Assembly: GCF_004791025.1 (NCBI RefSeq)
Contig: NZ_SRUO01000024.1
Coordinates: forward strand, 1 to 64,000
Source: Mesorhizobium sp. M4B.F.Ca.ET.203.01.1.1
GTDB lineage: Bacteria; Pseudomonadota; Alphaproteobacteria; Rhizobiales; Rhizobiaceae
Direction of reading: 5' to 3'
Length of the DNA stretch: 64,000 nucleotides
In this document: one piece after another, positions 27,924 to 38,009 of the stretch
Position numbering within the stretch: position 1 is the stretch's first letter
Layout: the number at the start of each line of letters is the position of its first letter
The notes under the pieces: generated by a model
Database searches by the model: none
Seen by the model: the letters and a program-made list of their open reading frames with translations, nothing else
What the model was told of the DNA's origin: nothing
Position numbers and translations under genes: made by a program

Positions 27924-28430
27924 ATGGGCCTGTTTACGAAGGACATCAGGACGATGGACGATCTGTTCCTGCACGTTTTGCAGGACATCTACTATGCCGA
28001 AAAACAGATCCTGAAGGCGCTCCCCGATATGGTTGAAAAGGCCACCAACCGGGATTTGACGGCGGCTTTCAAAGCCCACCTCGCCGAGACGCAAAAGCAC
28101 GTCCAACGGCTCGAGCAAGCCTTCGAGCTTATCGGTGAAAACCCGAAGGGAACGACCTGCCCGGCGATCGATGGCATCATCAAGGAAGCCAACGGGATCG
28201 CAGGCGAGGTTGCCGAGAAGAAAGTGCTCGACGCCGCCTTGATTGCCGCCGCGCAGGCCGTCGAGCATTATGAGATTACCCGCTACGGAACTCTGATTGC
28301 GTGGGCGCAGCAGAGCGGCAACGAAGCCGTCGTCCGCCTTCTCACTGCGACCCTCAACGAGGAAAAGGCGGCTGACAAGAAACTCACTACCATCGCCGAA
28401 CGGAAAGTCAACGAGAAGGCGTCGAGTTGA
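27924..28430 (+). CDS. DUF892 / YciE-YciF ferritin-like protein, 168 aa
   Basis: The start MGLFTKDIRTMDDLFLHVLQ and DIYYAEKQILKALPDMVEKA, with later HYEITRYGTLIAWA, are hallmarks of the DUF892 four-helix bundle. E and H residues are at ferritin-like di-iron positions. Members are cytoplasmic stress proteins (YciF type) that may bind iron or act against oxidants. ATG at 27924 follows GGAG; a TTG at 27915 is also in frame. It begins a probable operon with the FAD/Rieske and cupin genes. A perfect EcfG promoter lies upstream. Confidence 0.9.
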   Translation: MGLFTKDIRTMDDLFLHVLQDIYYAEKQILKALPDMVEKATNRDLTAAFKAHLAETQKHVQRLEQAFELIGENPKGTTCPAIDGIIKEANGIAGEVAEKKVLDAALIAAAQAVEHYEITRYGTLIAWAQQSGNEAVVRLLTATLNEEKAADKKLTTIAERKVNEKASS

Positions 28431-28453
28431 TCGATGCGCTCGGGGACGCTTGC

Positions 28454-30007
28454 ATGAACGCGCGCGCTGAACTCACCCGATCCCTCTGGATGAAGGTCGC
28501 CGTCTATCCCGATGCGCCGAAATTCTCGGGCAAGAAGAGCTGTGACACAGTCATCATAGGGGCCGGGATCGCCGGACTGTCGATCGCTCACGAACTGGCC
28601 AACATCGGCCAGAAGGTCATCGTCATCGATCGCGGAACGATCGCCGGCGGTATGACATCGCGAACCACGGCGCATCTGGCGCCGATCTGTGACGATGGGC
28701 TCAGCGCGTTGATCAACCTGCGGGGTGAAGACGTTGCAAGGCTGTTCCAGCAAAGTCAGGAGGCCGCGGTCGCCCGCATCGAGGAAAACGTCTCGGAGTT
28801 ACGGATCGACTGCAATTTTCGCAGGTTGGACGCGTTTCTGTTTCCGGCGATGGGTATCGACCCCAAGGACGCCCGCGATCGACGCCAGCAAGAATTCGAT
28901 GCGGCACGAAAGGTCGGGGCCGCTGTCGAACTGGTAACTGGCTTGCCGCTCAAGGGCTTCGAGGAGGCGCCGGTCCTGTGCTACCCCAACCAGGCGACTT
29001 TCCATCCGTTGAGATATCTGCGTGGGCTTGCGGGATCGATCCGCGAAAGCGGCTCCCTCATTTTCGCCGACAGCGCCGCGACCTCCGTCGAGGAACTGCC
29101 CGAGGACGGCGTGCGCGTCTCCACCGAGAACGGCGGCGTGATTGAAGCGGGATCGGCCGTCGTCGCCACGAACTCGCCGATCAACGATCGCTTTCAGCTG
29201 CACACCAAGATGTCGCCCTACCGGACCTACGCGATTGCTTTCACATTGCCGAAGGGTGCGCTCCCCGATGCGTTGTTCTGGGACACGGGCGATCCTTACC
29301 ACTACGTCCGAATGAATCCCGGTCCCGGCTCGGTTGACTATCTGATCGCAGGCGGAGCCGACCACAAATCCGGCGAATCCGACGACGGCGACATTCGTTT
29401 CGAGGCAATCGAGGCCTGGATAAGAGCGCTCGTGCCAAGCTTGGGCAAAGAGGTCACGCGCTGGTCGGGGCAGGTTCTGGACACCATCGACTATTGCGCC
29501 TTCATCGGCCTCAATCCCGGCAGCAAGTCGGTCTATGTCGTCACCGGCGATTCCGGCCAAGGAATAACGCATGGCGCGCTGTCCGGCTTGCTGGTGAAGG
29601 ATATGATTTCGGGCAAGGAGAACCCGTGGGCCGAGGTCTACGACCCGTCGCGCAACACGCCCTCCGGCGTGATCAACTATGTTCGTGAAAACCTGTCCGC
29701 GGTCAAAAATCTCGCCGGCTATTTGCTTCCGGGTGACTTGAAGTCACTGGCCGAGCTTGCGCCTGGCCAAGGCGGCGTCCTGCGGGACGGACTGCGCAAG
29801 ATCGCAGCCTGCCGCGATATGGCTGGAAAGCTCTATCTGAATTCCGCCGTCTGCACGCATTCTGGATGCGAAGTGGCCTGGAATTCCACCGAGCAGTGCT
29901 GGGACTGCTGCTGTCATGGCTCCCATTTTGCTCCCGACGGCATCGTGCTCAACGGGCCGGCCGTTGGTCGTCTCAACCCCGTGGACGCACCGGCGGGAGG
30001 AACATGA
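28454..30007 (+). CDS. FAD-dependent oxidoreductase fused to a Rieske domain, 517 aa
   Basis: Residues about 30-400 are a DAO-type FAD oxidoreductase with VIIGAGIAGLSIAHELANIG as the dinucleotide-binding motif and VVTGDSGQGITHGALSGLLV near its end. The last 60 residues are a Rieske [2Fe-2S] domain: CTHSGC and, 17 residues later, CCCHGSHF supply the Cys-His/Cys-His ligands. This layout is known in many soil bacteria but has no settled substrate. The DUF892 stop lies 24 bases upstream of ATG 28454. Its TGA overlaps the next gene's ATG (ATGA). Confidence 0.9.
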   Translation: MNARAELTRSLWMKVAVYPDAPKFSGKKSCDTVIIGAGIAGLSIAHELANIGQKVIVIDRGTIAGGMTSRTTAHLAPICDDGLSALINLRGEDVARLFQQSQEAAVARIEENVSELRIDCNFRRLDAFLFPAMGIDPKDARDRRQQEFDAARKVGAAVELVTGLPLKGFEEAPVLCYPNQATFHPLRYLRGLAGSIRESGSLIFADSAATSVEELPEDGVRVSTENGGVIEAGSAVVATNSPINDRFQLHTKMSPYRTYAIAFTLPKGALPDALFWDTGDPYHYVRMNPGPGSVDYLIAGGADHKSGESDDGDIRFEAIEAWIRALVPSLGKEVTRWSGQVLDTIDYCAFIGLNPGSKSVYVVTGDSGQGITHGALSGLLVKDMISGKENPWAEVYDPSRNTPSGVINYVRENLSAVKNLAGYLLPGDLKSLAELAPGQGGVLRDGLRKIAACRDMAGKLYLNSAVCTHSGCEVAWNSTEQCWDCCCHGSHFAPDGIVLNGPAVGRLNPVDAPAGGT

Positions 30008-30612
30008 TGCCCATACTTGAGCGCGGCAAAACACTCGTCGAGAAGATCACCGGCTGGCAACGACCCTCAAGCGACGAGCTCGGTCGGCTGGTGCGCCAGC
30101 GCAAGGCCAATGCATTCCGCTTCGAGGACGACGGCATCATCCCCAATCATCCCCACTGGCCGTTGGTCGTCTATCGCGGCGTCGTGAAACTGCCTGCCGA
30201 ATTCGATCCGGCCGCAATCTTCGAGGAGCTCTTCGAGCGCAACAACTGGAAGGGGTCCTGGCGAAACGGCATCTACGATTATGCGCATTACCATTCCCGC
30301 ATACATGAGGTTCTTGGCGTCGCTCGCGGATCGGCAAAGGTGAAGTTCGGAGGCAAGCATGGCCGCACGCTCACCATCAAGGCGGCAGACGTCGCTATTT
30401 TGCCAGCAGGCACTGGTCACCAGTGCCTCGCGGCGAGCAAAGACTTTCTCGTGGTTGGCGCCTACCCGCCCAACGGCACATACGATGAATGTTCTAGGAG
30501 CGAGGACCATGCCCACGCCGTCAAGACCATTTTCAAGGTCGCTAAACCACGACAGGATCCCGTCTACGGTGGCAGCGGTGCGCTTTTCGACATTTGGAAA
30601 GCATTTCGGTAA
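30004..30612 (+). CDS. cupin domain protein (YjlB-like), 202 aa
   Basis: A double-stranded beta-helix of the cupin type is evident: HYHSRIHEVLGVARGSAKVK holds the first metal motif (H-x-H and E) and ILPAGTGHQCL the second. The N-terminus (FRFEDDGIIPNHPHWPLVVY) matches the YjlB family. Likely a metal-dependent small-molecule enzyme or binder; the substrate is unknown. ATG at 30004 overlaps the previous stop by 4 bases, so it is translationally coupled to the FAD/Rieske gene. Confidence 0.85.
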   Translation: MMPILERGKTLVEKITGWQRPSSDELGRLVRQRKANAFRFEDDGIIPNHPHWPLVVYRGVVKLPAEFDPAAIFEELFERNNWKGSWRNGIYDYAHYHSRIHEVLGVARGSAKVKFGGKHGRTLTIKAADVAILPAGTGHQCLAASKDFLVVGAYPPNGTYDECSRSEDHAHAVKTIFKVAKPRQDPVYGGSGALFDIWKAFR

Positions 30613-30733
30613 GCGCTGAGCGCTTCCGCCCATTTCCTCTGGATGCCTCGATGGCGGGCGGACAAAGGACCGCGCCAATGCACTTCGCCTAAGGAGCAAC
30701 TGGCTCTGATCGCCGTTAAGACGGACAGAGATT

Positions 30734-31675
30734 ATGGACATCAACGTTCCCAGGAAAGACACAGGCCTTGACGAGCGACGTAAGCGCCGCAGGCTGCGCC
30801 GCGAAAAGCAGCGCGCAGAGAACGTGGGGCGCGCGGAAAAAATGCACCTCGCACGGCTGGCGGGCAAAGGGCCCGGCCGCCATTCGACCGAGTTGGCAAA
30901 CTCCGCCTATGTCGGCTGCTCCGGATGGTTCTACTGGAAATGGCGCGGAAAGTTCTATCCGGCTGAGATGCCAACCTCCGAATGGTTCACTCATTATGCG
31001 CAGCAGTTCGACACCGTCGAAATAAACGCATCCTTCTATTCCTGGCCGACCGTCGCGAATGTGAAAACCTGGCTTCGTCAGCCCGGAACGCGCGCGTTCG
31101 TTTACACCATAAAAGTCTGTGAGCTGATCACGCACGTCAAGAGATTCGAGGATACCGAAACCCTGGTAAAAGATTTTGGACTGATAGGCGATATCCTTGG
31201 CAAGCGGATGGGCTGCTTTCTCTTCCAGTTTCCGCCAAGCTATCGCTTCACCGAGGAGAGGCTCCGCGCCATTCTGAGCCAGCTCGACCACACGCGACGC
31301 AACGTTGTGGAATTTCGTCATGCCAGCTGGTGGAACGAGACCGCCTATTCCGCCTTCCGCGAGAGCGGCACGATATTCTGTTCCTGCAGCGGTCCACGGC
31401 TTCCGGACGTTCTGGTTCGCACAGCCAACGATATTTACCTCCGAATGCACGGTCCGGAGCGCTGGTACAGGCACGACTATTCCGAAGGCGAGTTAGCCGA
31501 ATGGGCCGAGAGGATCAAGAACAGCGGCGCGCGGAGAGCCTGGGTTTATTTCAACAACGACTATGAAAGCTTTGCGCCCTGCAACGCTTTGACCATGCGC
31601 CGGCTGCTCGATCAAACAGGCTTCGATCAAGCTCCGTCCGAAGTGGATGTTCCCGTGGCGGCTCCCTCATCATAG
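30734..31675 (+). CDS. DUF72 family protein (YecE-like), 313 aa
   Basis: After a very basic 50-residue leader comes the DUF72 TIM barrel: YVGCSGWFYWKWRGKFYP, FDTVEINASFYSWP, FLFQFPPSYRF, VEFRHASWW, YLRMHGPERWYRHDYSEGEL and WVYFNNDYESFAPCNAL. All family motifs are present. DUF72 proteins are widespread, and their activity is not established. ATG at 30734. Confidence 0.9.
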   Translation: MDINVPRKDTGLDERRKRRRLRREKQRAENVGRAEKMHLARLAGKGPGRHSTELANSAYVGCSGWFYWKWRGKFYPAEMPTSEWFTHYAQQFDTVEINASFYSWPTVANVKTWLRQPGTRAFVYTIKVCELITHVKRFEDTETLVKDFGLIGDILGKRMGCFLFQFPPSYRFTEERLRAILSQLDHTRRNVVEFRHASWWNETAYSAFRESGTIFCSCSGPRLPDVLVRTANDIYLRMHGPERWYRHDYSEGELAEWAERIKNSGARRAWVYFNNDYESFAPCNALTMRRLLDQTGFDQAPSEVDVPVAAPSS

Positions 31676-31712
31676 TATGAAATCCGCGTCCGATGAATCC
31701 GCCAACAAAGCG

Positions 31713-31940
31713 CTAGCTTCTGGGGCTCGGCATGGTGTCCGAAAGTTTGCGAGCGGCCAGAAACATTATCGTGTACGCGGCTTTTCGCCGGTCCCACCCC
31801 GCAGCGGCGGTTCTGTCGAGCAAATCGTCTAGAACCGGGTCGAGCGCGACCTTCAGTTCCGCTTCGTAGTTCAGATCGGTGGCCGCGTGTGACGGCGGCG
31901 GAATCACGTTGAAGTTCGTCACGTTCATGGCTTTATCCAT
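31713..31940 (-). CDS. small protein downstream of groEL, 75 aa
   Basis: The sequence NVIPPPSHAATDLNYEAELK, then LDDLLDRTAAAGWDRRKAAY and TIMFLAARKLSD, looks like a folded helical protein. No family is named. It begins 47 bases after groEL on the same strand, with a hairpin between, so it may be a readthrough third gene of the chaperonin operon. ATG at 31940 with a second ATG at 31928. Confidence 0.6.
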   Translation of the reverse strand: MDKAMNVTNFNVIPPPSHAATDLNYEAELKVALDPVLDDLLDRTAAAGWDRRKAAYTIMFLAARKLSDTMPSPRS

Positions 31941-31947
31941 TTGTCAG

Positions 31948-31974
31948 GTGCCCGCGCCTCATGGGCGCGGACAC
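31948..31974 (-). terminator. GC-rich hairpin between groEL and the next gene
   Basis: GTG-C-CCGCGCC and GGCGCGG-A-CAC pair around a 5-base loop with one mismatch. There is no T-run on the minus strand, so termination is likely partial, or the hairpin protects the groEL mRNA end. Confidence 0.45.
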
Positions 31975-31986
31975 CGCCGTTTCTCG

Positions 31987-33992
<2,006 letters not shown>

Positions 33993-34101
33993 ATCGTTCT
34001 CCTTCTGGACAAACAGATTTTTGAGGTTCTTCCACACCGGACCGGCAATATCGGATCGGTGCGGGGTGCGGCGACCCCTCGCGGGCATCGCGCGCATATC
34101 G

Positions 34102-34130
34102 AGCTAGTTCTGCGACTTTTCGGTTTCAAG
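34102..34130 (-). promoter_or_regulatory. RpoH-like heat-shock promoter of groESL
   Basis: On the minus strand CTTGAA (34130-34125) and CTAGCT (34107-34102) are 17 bases apart. The -35 is the perfect rhizobial RpoH core; the -10 is weaker. Confidence 0.45.
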
Positions 34131-34147
34131 AGGTTCGGCAGAATTTT

Positions 34148-34174
34148 TTTTCACTCGCACCAATCGAGTGCTAG
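34148..34174 (-). promoter_or_regulatory. CIRCE element (HrcA operator) upstream of groES
   Basis: TTTTCACTC (34148-34156), exactly 9 bases, GAGTGCTAG (34166-34174). Compared with TTAGCACTC-N9-GAGTGCTAA, 15 of 18 positions match. HrcA repressor binding is the known role. No hrcA gene is in the window. Confidence 0.75.
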
Positions 34175-34328
34175 TGCCATGAAAACATGTGGCTAATTTG
34201 GATTACAGCCGTGCATTCCCGCTTGAATTTTCCCGACGAAGGAACAAGATAGTCCGAGCCTTCGCCGCCGGCGATGGCCTCAAAACAGGAGTCTGACAAA
34301 GGAGCTTTTGGAAAGACGGAGGATCACG

Positions 34329-34670
34329 ATGGACCGACACAATCCCAAGCCGATCATTCCTTCTCTTGTTCCCGAAACATCCGACCTCGCGCTCGACCGT
34401 TTGTTGTCGCCGGCGCGCCATTTCACCCATCCAGACGACGTCCTTAAGGAGGATACGCTCGACATTCAGGAGAAGCGGGCGATCCTCTCGTCCTGGGGCT
34501 CGGATGCCTGCGCGGTGGAATCCGTTCCGACGCTGCGCCGACCGCCGGGAGCCGAGCAGACGATCACCTTCGATCAGATCATGGATGCCCTATGCCGGTT
34601 GGACGACGCAAACCGCCCGATCCCGGCTGAGAGTGGCCACAGGCACATGTCTGACCGCCTGGACGCCTGA
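34329..34670 (+). CDS. hypothetical protein upstream of usg, 113 aa
   Basis: It starts MDRHNPKPIIPSLVPETSDL and contains DRLLSPARHFTHPDDVLKED and KRAILSSWGSDACAVESVPT. The family is known only as hypothetical in rhizobia. ATG at 34329 follows GGAGG with good spacing. It precedes usg by 23 bases and is probably cotranscribed. No domain is recognised. Confidence 0.75.
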   Translation: MDRHNPKPIIPSLVPETSDLALDRLLSPARHFTHPDDVLKEDTLDIQEKRAILSSWGSDACAVESVPTLRRPPGAEQTITFDQIMDALCRLDDANRPIPAESGHRHMSDRLDA

Positions 34671-34693
34671 TGTCGTAAGTCAAGGAGACGCAT

Positions 34694-34972
34694 ATGGTCA
34701 CTGCGGTCAGCAGGGAATTCCTCCTGCAGATGGAAGGCTACGGCCTGACCACGGCCGAAATCCACTACCATTTTCCTGACCACCCGAGCCTGCTTCAGCT
34801 CTATGTCTGGCAGGAATACGATCTTGCGCCGAACTTCCCGGAGCTGAAAGGCTTTCTCGACTATTGGGAAAGCGAGCTGGACGGCGCGCTGCACTCCGTG
34901 CGCGTTGCCCACCACCGGCTGATCAAGCCGTCGGGATGGCGCGCCGTCGACGGGGTCATTGCCATCCAATGA
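34694..34972 (+). CDS. usg: Usg family protein, 92 aa
   Basis: The sequence (SREFLLQMEGYGLTTAEIHY, FPDHPSLLQLYVWQEYDLAP, ELKGFLDYWESELDGALHSV) is the conserved Usg family of alphaproteobacteria, complete in length. Its function is unknown. ATG at 34694. Its last 17 bases overlap the convergent DUF982 gene. Confidence 0.9.
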   Translation: MVTAVSREFLLQMEGYGLTTAEIHYHFPDHPSLLQLYVWQEYDLAPNFPELKGFLDYWESELDGALHSVRVAHHRLIKPSGWRAVDGVIAIQ

Positions 34973-35279
34973 AGCTCATCTCGGGCCGCAGGGCGCCGAT
35001 CATCCGTGGTTGGCTTGACTTGCGAGGAGCGCGCGCTGCCGGCAGAACCAACCCAGCCCGCCTTGCCGCCCTGAGGAAGGCCTTGTGCGCATCGCGGGCG
35101 CTGCGCCATCCGTCCAGCGCGTCGCGGCAGGCGCGCGCGGCAGCACGCCAACTCCCTCCGCGCGCCCAATGGGGCCACTGCTGGTCCAGGCATTCTAGTG
35201 CCTCTAAACTGCTGGCGACCCTGCGCGAGGAGAGGGAAAATCCCAGGGTAACAGGTTCGGGAAAACGAACGTCATTCAT
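34956..35279 (-). CDS. DUF982 protein (copy 1), 107 aa
   Basis: The pattern FPEPVTLGFSLSSRRVASSL, EALECLDQQWPHWARGGSWR, AARACRDALDGWRSARDAHK and AFLRAARRAGLV is the DUF982 signature: a small rhizobial family of unknown function, multiplied in Mesorhizobium. ATG at 35279 follows CGGAGGAAGTG. It lies 85 bases after the 59-residue gene on the same strand and has a longer C-terminal tail than usual. Confidence 0.8.
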   Translation of the reverse strand: MNDVRFPEPVTLGFSLSSRRVASSLEALECLDQQWPHWARGGSWRAAARACRDALDGWRSARDAHKAFLRAARRAGLVLPAARAPRKSSQPRMIGALRPEMSFIGWQ

Positions 35280-35364
35280 CACTTCCTCCGTTTTTCACGT
35301 CTTTTGCCAGCAAGTAATCGTCCTGCTCGGGGCGCCAAGAGGAGCTCTTGCCGCACCGGAGCGC

Positions 35365-35544
35365 TCAATCGTCCTCGTCGGCATCAAGGAGGTCGATCAG
35401 TTGGGCAACGCGCGTGCCCGGCAGCGGCCGTCCTTCGCCCATCAGCGCCTCGTCGCGTTGAACGCCGGTGGACAGGATATCGGCGATGAGCGTTTCGTCC
35501 ATCGGCCCAAGGACCGAGACAAGGTCCTCACGTGTCATTATCAT
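35365..35544 (-). CDS. short acidic protein, 59 aa
   Basis: It reads MIMTREDLVSVLGPMDETLI, ADILSTGVQRDEALMG and TRVAQLIDLLDADEDD, then TGA. It is a helical acidic protein with good codon use and a GGAGG site 5 bases before ATG 35544 (a second ATG is at 35538). I know no family. It sits between two DUF982 genes on the same strand. A 28-codon open frame runs into its ATG, ending ATGA, which hints that a partner gene upstream has decayed. Confidence 0.65.
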   Translation of the reverse strand: MIMTREDLVSVLGPMDETLIADILSTGVQRDEALMGEGRPLPGTRVAQLIDLLDADEDD

Positions 35545-35879
35545 CGTTTCCTCCGTCCATGTCCGGAAACGGACGCCACCACGGGCTTCTCGATGACAAC
35601 CTCGACGCCATCCGGGTCAAGGGCGTAGGGCTAGCAGCTACAGGGCATCGCATCCATGGGCTGGTCGCCCGGTCCCGATCCGCATCGGCAGGAAGCCTAT
35701 CTGGCGGGGTCAATTTCTTCCTTGCCAACTCGCATCCCCAGCCAACGCTCCAAGGACTGGCGGTTCGTCGTGGTTTTAGATGATCAGAGAGATCAGAGGC
35801 CATGTCGCTCTCCGCTTGTACTGATCCTTTTCGCGATCGACCGGATGCTGCGGCGGTACGGAGACCGCCGCTGCGAATT
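35545..35879. other. 335 bp with only a coding remnant
   Basis: Just upstream of the short acidic gene a minus-strand frame reads YALDPDGVEVVIEKPVVASV and ends ATGA, but it is cut by a TAG at its beginning. Nothing else is recognised. Confidence 0.4.
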
Positions 35880-36191
35880 TCAGGCATCAGTTTCCACAGA
35901 GTGGTCCGCGCCGATCTTCGGCCCTGTCATCCATGACGGCGCCACGGGGACATCCTCGATAACCCCGACCCTGCGAGCCCAAGTCGTAAAGGTTTTGTGT
36001 GCCGCCTCGAGAGACTTCCCGCCGTCGTAAGCGGAACAGCACGTTTCAGATGCCGCCGCGTGAAGAAGGCCACGTCTTTCGACCGGCCATTCCTCAAGGA
36101 ACTCTATGGCATCCATAACACAGTCGATCCTTCGGAGAACGAAGCCGTCGTCCCTCACAAAAATCGGCTGCTTGAACGTTCCACTTTCCAT
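35880..36191 (-). CDS. DUF982 protein (copy 2), 103 aa
   Basis: MESGTFKQPIFVRDDGFVLR, DAIEFLEEWPVERRGLLHAA, CCSAYDGGKSLEAAHKTFTT and a final PVAPSWMTG mark a DUF982 member, close to copy 4 (38316-38621). ATG at 36191 is set by AAGGAGG 5 bases upstream. An RpoH-like promoter lies about 110 bases upstream. Confidence 0.85.
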   Translation of the reverse strand: MESGTFKQPIFVRDDGFVLRRIDCVMDAIEFLEEWPVERRGLLHAAASETCCSAYDGGKSLEAAHKTFTTWARRVGVIEDVPVAPSWMTGPKIGADHSVETDA

Positions 36192-36298
36192 AGCAACCTC
36201 CTTCTGGCCGTGGAGCGCATACGAGACCCCATTCAGCGGGAATAGCCGTGCAAGGGACACGCACAATTTCCACAGTGACGCGATGGGGTCACAGAAAA

Positions 36299-36328
36299 AA
36301 TATTGGAAGTGCCTCTTGTGAGTTCAAG
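36299..36328 (-). promoter_or_regulatory. RpoH-like promoter of DUF982 copy 2
   Basis: On the minus strand CTTGAA (36328-36323) is followed 18 bases later by AATATT (36304-36299), with CC just before it, close to CTTGAA-N17-CCNTAT-type heat-shock promoters. The distance to the ATG is long, about 108 bases. Confidence 0.4.
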
Positions 36329-36628
36329 AGATTGGCACACCGGGTTTCCACCCTTCCGCGGCGGTTTGACTGGCTTCCGATTCAATGACCCTCCGTCCGA
36401 AGAAATCCGCAGTGCCGGCTAGCCGCGCCCCCAATTCATTTTCCTTTGGCTCGCAGCTTGCCACCCTGAACCGAGGGTGGGAGGATCTGGTCTGGGCTTC
36501 CTGTCACGAAGACAACGACCATGCCCTTGCCGCGTGACAGTTCCGATGCGATCTGCGTGGCGTTCTGCAATCCCTCCCCGATTGGCGAAGGACGGCGGCA
36601 GCTCAATCCGCCGCCGCCCCCAACTGCC

Positions 36629-37135
36629 TCAGTGCTTGATTTCGATGCGCTTGGCCTGGGACTGCGCTTTCGCGGTCTTCGGCAGCGTGACCGTCAGCAC
36701 ACCGTTCTTGAAGCGGGCGTCTATCTTGTCCTGCTCGACCTCGTAACCGAGGCGGATACGGCGCTCGAAGCGGCCGTAGTAGCGCTCCGAGAACTGCCTG
36801 TCCTTATCTTCCATCTCCGAGCGCTTCTCGCCCTTCAGCGTCAGCACGCCATCGTCGAGCAGGACCTCGATGTCCTTCTCCTCCAGACCGGGTACTTCGG
36901 CGGTCACCTTGACCGCCTTCTCGCCGTCGGAAATCTCGACGCTCGGCCAGCCGCCGCCGAAGGAAGAAGCCCTAAAGGCCGGCAGGCTGGAATCAAAGCC
37001 ACGGAACACGTCGTCGAACAATCGATTCACTTCGCGATGCAAGGACAGGAATGGATCGCGATCATTGTCTCGAAAGACGCTCGGAAGCTGGTCGCCATTG
37101 CCACGGCTCCACGGAATAAGATCACGGACACTCAT
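36629..37135 (-). CDS. Hsp20 small heat-shock protein, 168 aa
   Basis: A complete alpha-crystallin domain: WPSVEISDGEKAVKVTAEVP-G-LEEKDIEVLLDDGVLTLKGEKR, ERYYGRFERRIRLGYEV and DARFKNGVLTVTLPKT. The N-terminal arm has NRLFDDVFRGFDSS. It is of the class that holds unfolded proteins as an oligomer. It follows another hsp20 on the same strand by 95 bases, likely one heat-shock operon. Confidence 0.93.
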   Translation of the reverse strand: MSVRDLIPWSRGNGDQLPSVFRDNDRDPFLSLHREVNRLFDDVFRGFDSSLPAFRASSFGGGWPSVEISDGEKAVKVTAEVPGLEEKDIEVLLDDGVLTLKGEKRSEMEDKDRQFSERYYGRFERRIRLGYEVEQDKIDARFKNGVLTVTLPKTAKAQSQAKRIEIKH

Positions 37136-37230
37136 ATGTCGTCTCCTTCTGTTCGGTCATGGATTACAAGACTTTCCGGCGCGCCGGGCCCATCGTCCGG
37201 CGCCTTGTCCAGTCGGTCAACCGGACAGCG

Positions 37231-37707
37231 TCAGGCAGCCTGGGTGTCGGCCTCGATCTGCCTCGCCTCGGCTTTCGGCTTTGCCTTGACGCTACCGATT
37301 TCGATGCGGCGCGGCTTCATCTCTTCAGGAATCTCGCGCTTGAGATCGATCGTCAGCAGACCGTTCACGAGGCTGGCGTTCACGACCTTGACATGGTCAG
37401 CCAGTTCGAACCGTCTACGGAAGGCCCTTTCGGCAATGCCGTGGTGCAGGTATTCGGCATTGTCTTCCGCGGGCTTCTGGCCGGACACCATGAGCATGTT
37501 GTGCTCCTGGGTGATGTCCAGCTCATCCTGCGAGAAGCCGGCCACCGCCATGGTGATGCGGTAGTCGTCCTCCCCTTTTTTGGCGATATCGTAGGGAGGC
37601 CAGTTGTCGACTGTCTCCACACGGCTCGCGGCTTCGAGCGCGTTCAACATTCGGTCGAAGCCGATGCCCGACCGGAACAGGGGGGTGAAGTCGAAAGTGT
37701 TTCTCAT
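37231..37707 (-). CDS. Hsp20 small heat-shock protein (IbpA-like), 158 aa
   Basis: MRNTFDFTPLFRSGIGFDRM, WPPYDIAKKGEDDYRITMAV-AGFSQDELDI, the loop LHHGIAERAFRRRFELADHV and LVNGLLTIDLKREIPEEMKP identify the IbpA/HspA class of rhizobial small heat-shock proteins. ATG at 37707 follows AAAGGAGGATG. An RpoH-like promoter lies about 100 bases upstream. It differs in class from the downstream Hsp20, so the two may form mixed assemblies or serve different clients. Confidence 0.93.
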   Translation of the reverse strand: MRNTFDFTPLFRSGIGFDRMLNALEAASRVETVDNWPPYDIAKKGEDDYRITMAVAGFSQDELDITQEHNMLMVSGQKPAEDNAEYLHHGIAERAFRRRFELADHVKVVNASLVNGLLTIDLKREIPEEMKPRRIEIGSVKAKPKAEARQIEADTQAA

Positions 37708-37810
37708 AGCCACATCCTCCTTTGAGCAACATGGGTACAAGCTTGCTGTCGGACGCTTTCTTGCATCCGTCCGACAGGCCGGTCCCGAAATGGGCCTCCG
37801 GCATTTTACG

Positions 37811-37838
37811 ATTTAGTTAGGCGATTTCGCCATTCAAG
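37811..37838 (-). promoter_or_regulatory. RpoH-like promoter of the hsp20 pair
   Basis: On the minus strand CTTGAA (37838-37833), 16 bases, CTAAAT (37816-37811). This matches the rhizobial heat-shock sigma consensus in the -35 and partly in the -10. Confidence 0.45.
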
Positions 37839-37960
37839 GCCTGAAAAGGCAGTCTGCCAGCTTAGTCCGGTCGGGAAGGTCCTGGCTGGAATGCCAAGGC
37901 GGAGAGGTATCGATCTTCAAGACTATGCAGCGCCACAGTTTGCGGCGCATTGCGGCTGGT

Positions 37961-38000
37961 GACCTCGGGGCGACGGCCGAATGGCCGTCGCCCCGAGGTC
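37961..38000. terminator. perfect 18-bp stem hairpin
   Basis: GACCTCGGGGCGACGGCC (37961-37978) and its exact complement (37983-38000) flank a 4-base loop, GAAT. It begins 9 bases after the DUF982 copy 3 stop. No T-run follows, but stem length and position make transcription termination or mRNA protection likely. Confidence 0.7.
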
Positions 38001-38009
38001 GATTGCTGA

